Assembly (NCBI GenBank): GCA_001899775.1
Contig: MKWN01000033.1
Location: forward strand, 1-64,000
From: Thiobacillus sp. 65-29
GTDB taxonomy: Bacteria > Pseudomonadota > Gammaproteobacteria > Burkholderiales > Thiobacillaceae
Length of the DNA: 64,000 nucleotides
Direction: 5' to 3'
A model generated the notes under the pieces. The model was not told where the DNA came from. It searched no databases and worked only from the letters and a program-made list of their open reading frames with translations. Positions within the stretch are counted from its first letter, which is position 1, and every line of letters starts with the position of its first letter. Below, piece after piece: positions 1 through 7,806 of this stretch. The position numbers and the translations under genes were made by a program.

Positions 1-207
1 TAGACTGACCGCTTGATTTTGTAAACACCCTCTTAGCGCCTGTGGCTAGCGGAAGCGGGCCTATAAGCTATAGCGGCACTCTTGCCAGGCGTCTTTAGGG
101 ATACGGTGACTTATTCCTGCCCCGCATCCTGACAGCCTCGAACATCTGACATAATTGCCCTGCCATCACCCTGCCATCACCCGCTCCGTGTTGACCCATG
201 TAATCCA

Positions 208-264
208 CCCTTCTCCAAGCTCGAATACAGCACCAAGAAGCGCATCACCCATCGTGACCTCTTC
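208..264 (+). pseudogene. Possible remnant of an IS5-type transposase N-terminus
   Basis: One plus-strand frame reads FSKLEYSTKKRITHRDLF and then diverges. Such a string resembles the first residues of IS5-group transposases, which typically carry a lysine/arginine-rich segment just after the start. There is no intact start (an in-frame ATG is missing, and the nearby ATG at 198 is followed by a stop), no downstream transposase core and no inverted repeats that I can pair. This may be a scrap left by an old insertion and deletion, or chance. The rest of 1-336 shows no gene I can support. Confidence 0.2.
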
Positions 265-336
265 GGGGCGCCTGTGACACCCCGTTTTTCGTCACGACCG
301 TTCATGGTGATTGGTTACCGTGCGACCTCCGCAATT

Positions 337-1548
337 TCAGTCCGCCTGCCCGCAGAACGTGCAGAAGCGGCAATGGGTCAGCGTCGGCTGATGGCAGTGA
401 CGGCATTCGCGAAACTGGGCTGCGCCGCAAGCGGGGCAGTGGCGGCTGCCCGGTGGCAGGCGCAGGCCGCAGGCATGGCATTCGCCCCTGGCAATGCGCC
501 GTTGCAACACCCGCTCGGGCGAAAACAGCTTTCTCTGGAACAGATAGATCAGCGCCATCGCGACGGCAATGGCGACGGCGATCACCAGGTAATGCCAGAT
601 GGCCACCAGCTTGATCGCCTCCAGCAGATCGATGAGGTGGCGGAAGAATCTGCGCGGCAGGATGTCGTAGGCCAGTTCGATGATCTTGAACAGCAGCGGG
701 ATGGTGGCCACGACCAGAAGATGCGATGACACCAGCATTTGATACGGCCTGTCGCGGGCGACGCTGCGGCTGTTCCAGAAATAGAACACGGCGAGCAGCG
801 GCAGCAGGAACAGCATCTGCCAGCCCAGCCGCTTCGCCGGATACCAGAAATTCAGGCGGCGCAGGTCGTTGGCGAGCCCCGTGCGGTCGGCATCGCTGAC
901 GCCTTCCATGAGCTGGTAGAAGGCCTGGATCTTCGGTGCGCGTTCCAGCGTTTGGCCCAGTTCGCCTTCCCTCCTGACGGATTCATCCAGCGCGGTGATT
1001 TGTTCGTCCAGCTGTTTGCGCAGCCCCTCGGCGGACGGGCCCGGCTTCTTCTCACCGGCAATTTTTTCCAGCAACTGGCTGTCGTAGGCGCCTTTCACCT
1101 GTTCCAGTCCGGCGCGCAGCGTGGTGTTTTCCTGCTTGATGTGCCGCAGTTCATTCAGGCCGCGGGCCAGTTCGCCATCAGTGCGGATCGCCTCGAAGGC
1201 GCTGACGATGGGCGCGCAGAGACGATGTTCCCTGGATGGTTCGCGCGTCTCCCGTTCCAGCGGGAAACGTCTTGTGGCGAAGCCACTGACGAGGCTGGAG
1301 ATGCGGTCCAGGCGATTCTGCGTATTCCAGGTGCGGTCGATGACGATATCCTGGCAAAGCGGCGGTATGGTTTCCTCTGGCGCGGACAGCTGTCGGGTAT
1401 GGTCGGCGAGCCCCCTGAAAACCGAAGTCAGGATGAACAGGTCAAGAAGCAGAATGATCACCAGAGCGGCCCGCCCCAAGGGCTGCCGGTCCAGTCGGGT
1501 GAGGCGTTGGCGGAACGCATTGATCTTTTCGGACAGCATATGGAACAC
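337..1548 (-). CDS. Membrane protein with coiled coil and C-terminal zinc ribbons
   Basis: 403 residues, function unknown. A transmembrane segment lies near residues 27-45, followed by a long charged, probably periplasmic stretch with coiled-coil character (about 130-215). Three or four further hydrophobic segments lie between about 245 and 340. The C-terminus holds two closely spaced zinc-ribbon modules: CHAC with a later CPAC, then CRHC with a later CTFC. Zinc ribbons on a membrane protein usually serve protein or nucleic-acid contacts on the cytoplasmic side. The GTG start at 1548 is preferred to the ATG at 1539 because a strong AGGGAGGG ribosome site sits about 9 bases before the GTG. The gene stands alone at the window edge. 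No family is recognised with certainty. Confidence 0.7.
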   Translation of the reverse strand: MFHMLSEKINAFRQRLTRLDRQPLGRAALVIILLLDLFILTSVFRGLADHTRQLSAPEETIPPLCQDIVIDRTWNTQNRLDRISSLVSGFATRRFPLERETREPSREHRLCAPIVSAFEAIRTDGELARGLNELRHIKQENTTLRAGLEQVKGAYDSQLLEKIAGEKKPGPSAEGLRKQLDEQITALDESVRREGELGQTLERAPKIQAFYQLMEGVSDADRTGLANDLRRLNFWYPAKRLGWQMLFLLPLLAVFYFWNSRSVARDRPYQMLVSSHLLVVATIPLLFKIIELAYDILPRRFFRHLIDLLEAIKLVAIWHYLVIAVAIAVAMALIYLFQRKLFSPERVLQRRIARGECHACGLRLPPGSRHCPACGAAQFRECRHCHQPTLTHCRFCTFCGQAD

Positions 1549-1716
1549 CGCAATTTCCCTCCCTGAGTCGAACCGGCGGCAACGCCAGTCACACCACCTA
1601 TTGCGTCATTTTCTGGATGGACGACACCCGGGCCGCAATCCGATGCAGCGTCGGACCATCTATTTCAGCTTACAGGATCGACACCATCATTGCCGATCGA
1701 CAAGGCTTTCCGACCT

Positions 1717-1798
1717 TTTCGCCTTCATCGACCCCGCGATCAGCTTGTACTGAAGGAAGCGCGTCTCGATCTGGCTGTTGAACAGCCAAATGCAGTGG
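1717..1798 (-). pseudogene. Diverged duplicate of the 3' end of the neighbouring RNA methyltransferase gene
   Basis: This stretch aligns without gaps to 2991-3072, the last codons of the methyltransferase gene at 2973-4196 (constant offset 1274). On the minus strand both encode LFN-x-QIETRFLQYKLI-x-GSMK. The match stops just upstream, so only the extreme 3' end is present, and the nucleotide differences show it is not a recent copy. The two copies flank the HEPN/nucleotidyltransferase pair as direct repeats. This could be an old attachment-site-like duplication made when the cassette entered at the gene's 3' end, or the tail of a deleted paralogue. It has no start and is probably not expressed as a protein. 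Confidence 0.7.
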
Positions 1799-1833
1799 AC
1801 ATCATCTCGCTCGCGCGTTTCACGCCAAACCTG

Positions 1834-2277
1834 TCAGACGCCACGATTCTCCTGTCGCGTCACCGACCCAAGTGCCGTGACCCACTCGGCAACCGTGTAC
1901 GCCGCCCGAATCAGGGCATCCACCAGTGCATTGTCCACGTCCACATCGCCTTCGTATTCGGCGAGATTGCGCTTGTTGTGCGCCTGATCGAGAACCCGCC
2001 ATTGCGCCTTTTCCAGCCCGATGGTGTGCTCCAGGCACTGGAACACCAGGTAACGGTTCTCGGAGCGGTAGCCATGCCAGCGCAACGCCGCCAGCGACAG
2101 GGCATGCGCCGCGTTGTAGGCCAGATCGAAACGGCTCTCCAGGGAAAGCGCGGCGTTCTCCGCGTCGCGCAAGCGCACCCGGCCAGAGCGGACCAAGCCA
2201 TCGAGCTCCGCCTGCGCGGGCGGTTCGGCCTTGAGCTTGCCGATGCGGGCCAGGTTATCCAGCGGCGAGGAGGGCAT
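1834..2277 (-). CDS. HEPN-like protein partnered with a nucleotidyltransferase
   Basis: 147 residues, all-helical by composition, resembling HEPN-fold partners of minimal nucleotidyltransferases. It contains the segment HNKRNLAEYEGD at about residues 101-112. This resembles the RN..(H/Y) region where HEPN ribonucleases keep their RX4-6H motif, but the canonical histidine is not obvious, so catalytic activity is uncertain. The start lies inside the 3' end of the upstream nucleotidyltransferase gene (23-base overlap; a GTG directly precedes the ATG at 2277), which argues for coupled translation. In known MntA/HepT systems the HEPN protein is an RNA-cleaving toxin neutralised by AMPylation from its MNT partner; that role here is inferred from context. 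Confidence 0.65.
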   Translation of the reverse strand: MPSSPLDNLARIGKLKAEPPAQAELDGLVRSGRVRLRDAENAALSLESRFDLAYNAAHALSLAALRWHGYRSENRYLVFQCLEHTIGLEKAQWRVLDQAHNKRNLAEYEGDVDVDNALVDALIRAAYTVAEWVTALGSVTRQENRGV

Positions 2278-2926
2278 CACGGTCTTCGGTCAGCGGAATG
2301 GTTTCGCCGGCCAGCACTTTGGTGAGAAACGGATTGCCGCTTGTCCTGCGGCGGCGAAACTCGGCCACGCTGTACAAGGTCGGGCTGACGCGGCGGCCTA
2401 GCTGCGCTTCAACCGGTGCCAGAACCTCATAGACCTGTTCCAGGGTCAGCGTATCGGAGACCAGCAACAGATCGATGTCGCTCTGCGCCGTGTCACTGCC
2501 CTTGGCCACCGAGCCGTAAACCAGCGCCAGCCGCACCGTGTCACCCAGCGGTGCCAGCGCCGTCCGCAGCACCTCCGCCGGCCCCAACGTCTTGGTCACG
2601 ATCCCGCGCAATTCCTCGTAAATTGGCGCTGCCGCGTTGGCCTGGTAATGCTTCTGGCTGCCGAGTCGCGTCACGGTCACCAGCCCGCTCTCCACCAGCC
2701 GCTTGACCTCACGCTGCACCGCGCCCGAGCCGGCGCCGACCAGGCCGATCAGTTCATTGGTGAAGAAACTGCGCCCAGGCTGGCCGAACAGCAGCGCCAG
2801 CACGCGCTGCTGCGTAGCCGAAAACAGGGCATCGGCGATACCCGTCCGTGCCTGGAGCAATGCGCGCGTCCCGGCGGCACTCGGCTTTAGCGGTTTAGCT
2901 GTTTGGATCATACCCATTCCGGGCAT
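2255..2926 (-). CDS. MNT-type nucleotidyltransferase with N-terminal winged helix
   Basis: 223 residues. The N-terminal half (about 30-100) reads as a winged helix-turn-helix of the ArsR/MarR kind, with a recognition region near VGAGSGAVQREVKRLVESGL. The C-terminal half is a polymerase-beta-like nucleotidyltransferase: the GS motif is in LVYGSVAKGSD, followed about ten residues later by the metal-binding pair in SDIDLLLV. It overlaps the following HEPN gene, the usual antitoxin-toxin layout. The ATG at 2926 has an AAGGG site 7-8 bases upstream; ATGs at 2917 and 2911 are possible alternatives. The start and ribosome site sit inside a palindrome (2910-2947), so the winged helix probably represses its own operon. 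Confidence 0.8.
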   Translation of the reverse strand: MPGMGMIQTAKPLKPSAAGTRALLQARTGIADALFSATQQRVLALLFGQPGRSFFTNELIGLVGAGSGAVQREVKRLVESGLVTVTRLGSQKHYQANAAAPIYEELRGIVTKTLGPAEVLRTALAPLGDTVRLALVYGSVAKGSDTAQSDIDLLLVSDTLTLEQVYEVLAPVEAQLGRRVSPTLYSVAEFRRRRTSGNPFLTKVLAGETIPLTEDRDALLAAG

Positions 2927-2947
2927 GTTAATGCCCTTTTTGGGTAT
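2910..2947 (-). promoter_or_regulatory. Palindromic operator over the start of the nucleotidyltransferase gene
   Basis: Two 17-base arms, ATACCCATTCCGGGCAT and ATGCCCTTTTTGGGTAT, are separated by GTTA. Outer (ATACCC/GGGTAT) and inner (GGGCAT/ATGCCC) half-sites are each perfectly complementary, giving a nested dyad. It covers the start codon and the ribosome site of the winged-helix nucleotidyltransferase. Autorepression by that protein is an inference from position and symmetry. Confidence 0.6.
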
Positions 2948-2972
2948 GTGGCAAGGGGTCGGGCATGCGGTC

Positions 2973-4196
2973 TCAGGTCGCCGGTGTTTTCTTCGGCTTC
3001 ATCGACCCCGAAATCAGCTTGTACTGCAAAAACCGCGTCTCGATCTGCCCGTTGAACAGCGGGATGCGGCGGCTCGCCTTGAGACCGATCGTCTTCGGCA
3101 GCAGCGGATCGCCGGAAATGATCCACGCCTCCCAGCCGGCGAAGTTCTGCTTCAGCCAGTCACCCAGCAGCGGATACCAGTCGGCGAGGTCCTCGACGTC
3201 GCCGATGCGCTCGCCGTAGGGCGGGTTGCTGACGAGGGTGCCGACCGGCGTCGGCGGCTTGAGGTCGAGCACATCCGACACTTTCAGCTCGATGGCGTCA
3301 GCGTAGCCGGCGGCGGCGAGGTTGTTGCGCGCCTTGTCGAGCGCCCAGCGGTCGTGGTCGGCGCCGAAGATCGGCAATTTGGTGAGCGGTTTTTCCCTGG
3401 CTTTCGCCTCGGCCTTGATGCGCTGCCACAGCGCGGCATCGAAGCCGCGGTAATGCTCGAAGGCGAAATGGCGGCTGCGGCCCGGCGCGCGATTGAGCGC
3501 CATGTCGGCGGCTTCGAGCAGGAGGGTACCGGCGCCGCACATCGGGTCAAGCAGCGGCGTACCAGGCTGCCAGCCGGACAGCAGCAGCATGCCGGCGGCA
3601 AGGTTCTCCTTGATCGAGGCCGCGCTCGCTTCGCGCTTGAAGCCGCGCTTGAACAGCGGCTCGCCCGAGGTGTCGAGGTAGAAGGTCGCGGCGTCGGCGG
3701 TGAGGAAGGCGTACACCGGAACGTCGGGCGACTCGGTGTCGACGCTCGGCCGTTCACGCGTTTCCTCGCGAAAGCGGTCGCAGATCGCGTCCTTGATCTT
3801 CAGCGTGATGAAGTTGAGGCTCTTCAGGGGCGCGTTCTGCGCGCCGACCTTGACCGCGATGGTCTTCTTCACGTCGAACCAGTCCGGCCACGGCAGGTCG
3901 AGCGCGGCACGGTAGATGTGTTCTTCCTTGCGGTAGCGCGTGTAGCCAACCTTGCGCAGGATGCGGGTGGCGGTGCGCGACGTGAGGTTGGCGCGCATCT
4001 CGGCGGCGGCATCGGCGGTGAACAGCACGCCGGCGGGAACCTGGCGCACCACCCGCGCGCCGGCAGCGGTCAGCTCGGCGGCCAGCAGCGTCTCCAGCCC
4101 GCGCGGGCAGGTGGCGAAATGGCTGGCAGGCGGCAATGCCTCGCGCTCGGGGCGGACGGGATGCGGCGCGGGTCTACGGCGGGGTTCGGGCTTCAA
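2973..4196 (-). CDS. THUMP-domain RNA methyltransferase (RlmL/RlmN2G type)
   Basis: 407 residues, class I SAM-dependent methyltransferase of the family that makes N2-methylguanosine in 23S rRNA, matching the N-terminal half of E. coli RlmL. Ferredoxin-like and THUMP regions occupy about 25-160. SAM motif I is DPMCGAGTLLLEAA, and the base-flipping catalytic motif is NPPYGER (about 320-326), as expected for N2-guanine methylation. E. coli RlmL is fused to a second methyltransferase (RlmK); here only the first module is present, which is common outside Enterobacteria. The last codons exist a second time at 1717-1798. A REP-like hairpin lies upstream of the start. Confidence 0.85.
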   Translation of the reverse strand: MKPEPRRRPAPHPVRPEREALPPASHFATCPRGLETLLAAELTAAGARVVRQVPAGVLFTADAAAEMRANLTSRTATRILRKVGYTRYRKEEHIYRAALDLPWPDWFDVKKTIAVKVGAQNAPLKSLNFITLKIKDAICDRFREETRERPSVDTESPDVPVYAFLTADAATFYLDTSGEPLFKRGFKREASAASIKENLAAGMLLLSGWQPGTPLLDPMCGAGTLLLEAADMALNRAPGRSRHFAFEHYRGFDAALWQRIKAEAKAREKPLTKLPIFGADHDRWALDKARNNLAAAGYADAIELKVSDVLDLKPPTPVGTLVSNPPYGERIGDVEDLADWYPLLGDWLKQNFAGWEAWIISGDPLLPKTIGLKASRRIPLFNGQIETRFLQYKLISGSMKPKKTPAT

Positions 4197-4212
4197 GGAA
4201 TGCTCTCAAAAA

Positions 4213-4306
4213 ACATTTATCCGCGAAGGACGCGAAGAAACGCGAAGGAAAAACAAGAATCACTTTCGGTTTTCTTCGCGCCTCTTCGCGTCCTTCGCGG
4301 ATGAAA
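4213..4306. repeat. Long inverted intergenic repeat (CGCGAAGGA family)
   Basis: Arms at about 4216-4250 and 4270-4304 pair over some 35 bases. Each is built from short CGCGAAGg units (CCGCGAAGGACGCGAAG on one side, its complement on the other). The same family occurs at 6097-6260. It lies downstream of hemJ and upstream of the methyltransferase, so it could fold as an RNA stem-loop and act as a transcription or mRNA-stability boundary. It is a mobile-type intergenic repeat rather than a gene. Confidence 0.8.
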
Positions 4307-4314
4307 AAAAGAAG

Positions 4315-4728
4315 TCAAAACGGCTTCACCACGACCAGCAGCACCACGGCGAGCAACACCAGCACGGGAACTTCGTTGAACCAGCGGAACCAGACGTGGG
4401 ATTTCGTGTTCTGTCTGGCTTCGAAGCCGCGCAGCAAGCCGCGGCAGGTGAAGTGATAGACGACCAGGCCGGTGACCAGCGCGAGCTTCGCCCACATCCA
4501 GTTCATCGACAGCGGGAAATACGCGAGCCACAGCCAGATGCCGGTTGCGAGCGTCAGCCACATGATGGGCGTGACGAACCGGTACAATTTGCCGGCCATC
4601 AGGAGCAGGCGCTCGCGCGCAGCATCGTCATTCTCCATCGCAAGGTTGACGAAGATGCGCGGCAGGTAGAACAGCCCGGCGAACCAGCTCACCACCATCA
4701 CGATATGAAACGACTTCAGCCACAGCAT
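4315..4728 (-). CDS. hemJ: HemJ/CopD-family protoporphyrinogen oxidase-like membrane protein
   Basis: 137 residues with four predicted membrane helices. The N-terminus LWLKSFHIVMVVSWFAGLFY is characteristic of HemJ, including the early histidine and the later LPRIF segment. HemJ oxidises protoporphyrinogen IX to protoporphyrin IX in haem synthesis in bacteria lacking HemG or HemY. The reading frame extends upstream, but the ATG at 4728 gives the family N-terminus and is preceded by a GAGGGTGG site. That ATG shares the tetranucleotide CATG with the ATG of the divergent thioredoxin gene. A CopD-family copper protein is the alternative reading. Haem demand fits the haem proteins DsrM and DsrJ encoded further along. 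Confidence 0.75.
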   Translation of the reverse strand: MLWLKSFHIVMVVSWFAGLFYLPRIFVNLAMENDDAARERLLLMAGKLYRFVTPIMWLTLATGIWLWLAYFPLSMNWMWAKLALVTGLVVYHFTCRGLLRGFEARQNTKSHVWFRWFNEVPVLVLLAVVLLVVVKPF

Positions 4729-5254
4729 GGATAGAGCCACCCTCAAGAAATGGACGCCGAGTCCGCTGACCCTGATTTTACTGGCTTTGGTCGCCTGGCT
4801 GTGGTTCCGCCCGCTCGCCGACGTGAGCGAGGAGAACCGCGTCGTACCACCGTGGCAGGTGACGCTCACCGACGGCCACGTGCTGACCGGCGAGTCGCTG
4901 CGCGGCAAGGTCGTGCTGGTGAATTTCTGGGCGACGTGGTGCCCCTACTGCCGCAAGGAAAAGCCGGTGATCGACGAATTCTGGCAGGATTACCGCGAAC
5001 GCGGTTTCGAGGTGGTGTCGATCAGCGTCGACGATCCGCCGGAGAAAATCGCCAGCTGGATGCGTGACAAGGGCTACGTATTCCCCGCCGCGCCGACCAA
5101 TGCCTCGGTCGCCGCCGCCTTCGGCCACGTGCCGAGCGTGCCGTTCTCGTTCGTCGTGGACATGCAAGGCCGCATCCGCCACACGGTGAAGGGGCAGCTG
5201 CATTACCCACGCCTGGAAAAACTCGTCATCCCGCTGCTGCCGGAGCCTCGCTGA
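4727..5254 (+). CDS. TlpA/ResA-like thioredoxin, membrane anchored
   Basis: 175 residues. A hydrophobic segment at about 13-30 should act as an uncleaved signal anchor placing the thioredoxin domain in the periplasm. The redox motif is WCPYC with cysteines 72 and 75, and a cis-proline loop follows in VPSVPFSF. The family reduces disulfides of exported proteins, for example during cytochrome c maturation; which substrate applies here cannot be told. The ATG at 4727 overlaps the divergent hemJ start and has no good ribosome site, so a later non-ATG start is possible. The stop overlaps slyX by one base. Confidence 0.8.
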   Translation: MDRATLKKWTPSPLTLILLALVAWLWFRPLADVSEENRVVPPWQVTLTDGHVLTGESLRGKVVLVNFWATWCPYCRKEKPVIDEFWQDYRERGFEVVSISVDDPPEKIASWMRDKGYVFPAAPTNASVAAAFGHVPSVPFSFVVDMQGRIRHTVKGQLHYPRLEKLVIPLLPEPR

Positions 5255-5454
5255 TGGAAGCCCGTCTGACCGAACTCGAAAGCAAGCTCGCCTTCGCCGA
5301 GGACCTGCTCGATGCGCTCAACCAGACCGTGACGCGTCAGCAGGCGCAGATCGACCTGTTGCAGGAACAACTGCGCCTGCTGCACCAGCAACTCAAGGAC
5401 GTGCAGGGAGCCGAACCCCGCAATCTACGCGAGGAAATTCCGCCGCATTATTGA
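5254..5454 (+). CDS. slyX: SlyX family coiled-coil protein
   Basis: 66 residues, almost entirely a single amphipathic coiled coil (RLTELESKLAFAEDLLDALN onward) with the conserved C-terminal PPHY. SlyX is widespread in Proteobacteria, and its molecular role is not established. The start overlaps the stop of the upstream thioredoxin gene (TGATG), so the two are translated together. Confidence 0.9.
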   Translation: MEARLTELESKLAFAEDLLDALNQTVTRQQAQIDLLQEQLRLLHQQLKDVQGAEPRNLREEIPPHY

Positions 5455-5464
5455 GCTCCCACGC

Positions 5465-6088
5465 TCAGTACTGCACCACGCCCGGATCGAGGCTGCGCCA
5501 CAGATACCAGGTTGCCACGGTGCGCCACGGCGCATGGCGTTCGCCGAGCTGACGCAGGCTTTTCGGTGTAGGACGCACGCCATCGAGATAATGTCGCGCC
5601 ACCGCCTTCTGCAGGCCGACATCGTCGACCGGCCAGACGTCGGGCCGGCGCAGGTTGAAAATGAGGAACATTTCCGCGGTCCAGCGACCGATGCCGCGCA
5701 CGTCGACGAGTTCGGCGATGACGGCTTCGTCGTCCATCTTCTTCCAGCGTGCCGGCACGATGCGCCCGTCGGCGAAATGGCCGGCGAGGTCGATGAGGTA
5801 TTCCGCCTTGCGGCGCGACAGGCCGCATGCGGCGAGCGTCTGCGGGTCGTGGCTGGCGAGGCGCTGCGGGGTGACCGCGTCGACCGTCGCTGTGAAACGT
5901 GCCCAGATGCTGTCCGCAGCCTTGACCGAAATCTGCTGCCCGACGATGGCACGCGCCAGGGTTTCGAAGGGATCGCCGCGCGTGCCGAGCACGCAGTCTG
6001 GATACGCGGCGATGAGCGCCGCCATCACCGGGTCGGCCGCAGCAAGCTCGGCGCAGGCGGTGGACCAGTAGGCGGGGGCATGTTTCAT
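5465..6088 (-). CDS. DNA-3-methyladenine glycosylase II (AlkA/Mag type)
   Basis: 207 residues, helix-hairpin-helix glycosylase of base excision repair that removes alkylated purines. The hairpin is in VRGIGRWTAEMFL, and the catalytic aspartate lies in the following WPVDDVGLQKAV. The protein lacks the N-terminal domain of E. coli AlkA and is closer in size to yeast Mag1 and short bacterial homologues. There is no [4Fe-4S] cysteine cluster, which separates it from endonuclease III. It converges with slyX (10 bases apart) and is followed upstream by a repeat cluster. Confidence 0.88.
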   Translation of the reverse strand: MKHAPAYWSTACAELAAADPVMAALIAAYPDCVLGTRGDPFETLARAIVGQQISVKAADSIWARFTATVDAVTPQRLASHDPQTLAACGLSRRKAEYLIDLAGHFADGRIVPARWKKMDDEAVIAELVDVRGIGRWTAEMFLIFNLRRPDVWPVDDVGLQKAVARHYLDGVRPTPKSLRQLGERHAPWRTVATWYLWRSLDPGVVQY

Positions 6089-6096
6089 GGAAAACC

Positions 6097-6260
6097 TTTT
6101 ATCCGCGAAGTACGCGAAGGGGCGCGAAGAAAACCCAAAAGCGAGTTCCGGTTCTTTTCCTTCGCGTTGCTTCGCGTACTTCGTGGACAGAATTTCTCCC
6201 CATCACTACAGGGTTGTCTCGGTTTTCCTTCGCGCCCCTTCGCGTCCTTCGCGGACAAAA
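6097..6260. repeat. Cluster of CGCGAAGG-type inverted repeats
   Basis: Arms at about 6098-6133 and 6155-6190 pair, and a third half-unit follows at 6223-6260. All share the ATCCGCGAAGG / CCTTCGCGGA core also seen at 4213-4306. The cluster separates RNase G from the glycosylase gene, both on the minus strand, and may serve as a terminator or mRNA-stabilising structure. Confidence 0.8.
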
Positions 6261-6267
6261 TCCCCCC

Positions 6268-7722
6268 TCACAACAGAATGATGTCGTACTGCTCCTGCGG
6301 ATACGTCGTCTCGACCTGTAGCGACACCGGCTTGCCGATGAATTCGATGAGCTGGGCGAGGCTGCCGGATTCCTCGTCGAGAAAAAGATCGATGACGCTC
6401 TGCGCGGCGACGATGCGATATTCGCGCGCGCCGAACTGGCGCACTTCGCGCAGGATTTCGCGCAGGACGTCGTAGCACACGGTCTGCGCGGTCTTGATTT
6501 CGCCGCGGCCGGCACAGGTGGGGCAGGTCTCGCACAGCACATGCGCGAGCGATTCGCGCGTGCGCTTGCGGGTCATCTCGACCAGGCCGAGCGCGGAGAA
6601 GCCGGAGACGGTGGTGCGCGTGGGATCGCGTGCGAGCGCCTTCTTCAGTTCGGTAAGCACGGCTTCCTGGTGCTCGATGTTGTCCATGTCGATGAAGTCG
6701 ATGATGACGATGCCGCCGAGGTTGCGCAGGCGCAGTTGGCGCGCGATCGCCTGCGCGGCTTCGAGATTGGTCTTGAAGATGGTGTCGTCGAAGTTGCGCG
6801 CACCGACGAAGCCGCCGGTGTTGACGTCGACGGTGGTGAGCGCCTCGGTCTGGTCGATGATGAGGTAGCCACCCGATTTCAGATCGACGCGCCGGCCGAG
6901 TGCCTTGGCGATCTCGTCCTCGATGGCGTAAAGATCGAACAGCGGGCGGTCGGCACCATAATGCTGTAATTTGCCGAGCACGGCCTGGGTGTAGTTCCGT
7001 GCGAAATCGGCCATGCGCTGGTGGGTTTCGCGCGAGTCGACGAGGATACGCGTGGTGTTGGCGTTGACGAAATCGCGCAGCACACGCAGCGAAAGATCGA
7101 GATCCTGATACAGCAGGCAGGGCACTTCGCTGCCGTCGACGCGCGCCTGGATGCTGCGCCACAGCCGCTGCAGATATTCGATGTCGGCGACGATCTCGGC
7201 GTCTTCGGCGGTTTCCGCCATGGTGCGCACGATGAAACCGCCGCCGACATCCGGGGGGATCAGTTGCTGCAGCTTCTGGCGCAGGGATTCGCGTTCCTCC
7301 TCGCCTTCGATCTTCTGCGAGATACCGATATGGCTTTCCTGCGGCAGGTAAACGAGATAACGGCCGGCGAAACTGAGTTGCGTCGACAGCCGCGCGCCTT
7401 TGGTGCCGATGGGATCCTTGATCACCTGCACCATCAGCTTCTGCCCTTCATGCAGGATCTGCTCGATCGGCCGCTCGGACTCGCCGCTGCGGCGCTCTTC
7501 CCAGATGTCGGCGACGTGCAGGAAGGCCGCGCGCTCCAGGCCGATGTCGATGAAGGCGGACTGCATGCCGGGCAGCACGCGCACCACGCGGCCCATGTAG
7601 AGGTTGCTCACCAGCCCGCGGCACTTGGCACGCTCGATGTGCAGTTCCTGCACGGCCCCCAGGTGCATCACCGCGACGCGCGTTTCCTGCGGGGTGACGT
7701 TGACAAGGATTTCTTCGCTCAT
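6268..7722 (-). CDS. rng: Ribonuclease G
   Basis: 484 residues, the usual size of RNase G and without the long C-terminal scaffold of RNase E. It matures the 5' end of 16S rRNA and degrades some mRNAs. It begins with an S1 domain (about 35-125, GRVVRVLPGMQSAFIDIG), then an RNase-H-like and DNase-I-like catalytic core with metal-binding aspartates in TVDVNTGGFVG and IIDFIDMDN. The zinc-link cysteines are in CETCPTCAGRGE. The frame is open further upstream, but ATG 7722 gives the family start MSEEILVNVTPQETRVA. The downstream neighbour of maf, as in many Proteobacteria. Confidence 0.95.
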   Translation of the reverse strand: MSEEILVNVTPQETRVAVMHLGAVQELHIERAKCRGLVSNLYMGRVVRVLPGMQSAFIDIGLERAAFLHVADIWEERRSGESERPIEQILHEGQKLMVQVIKDPIGTKGARLSTQLSFAGRYLVYLPQESHIGISQKIEGEEERESLRQKLQQLIPPDVGGGFIVRTMAETAEDAEIVADIEYLQRLWRSIQARVDGSEVPCLLYQDLDLSLRVLRDFVNANTTRILVDSRETHQRMADFARNYTQAVLGKLQHYGADRPLFDLYAIEDEIAKALGRRVDLKSGGYLIIDQTEALTTVDVNTGGFVGARNFDDTIFKTNLEAAQAIARQLRLRNLGGIVIIDFIDMDNIEHQEAVLTELKKALARDPTRTTVSGFSALGLVEMTRKRTRESLAHVLCETCPTCAGRGEIKTAQTVCYDVLREILREVRQFGAREYRIVAAQSVIDLFLDEESGSLAQLIEFIGKPVSLQVETTYPQEQYDIILL

Positions 7723-7745
7723 GACACACACGCTTCCATTTCCAG

Positions 7746-7794
7746 ATCCAGGCCGGCACGTCTCCCCGCGCACGGAGTGCGGACCGGCCTGGAT
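7746..7794 (-). terminator. Hairpin between maf and rng
   Basis: A perfect 11-base stem, ATCCAGGCCGG with CCGGCCTGGAT, encloses a loop that itself holds a smaller stem. It lies in the 84-base gap between maf and rng. No T-run follows in the direction of transcription, so it may be an mRNA-processing or attenuation structure rather than a strong terminator. Confidence 0.55.
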
Positions 7795-7806
7795 ATGGGA
7801 ACGGCG

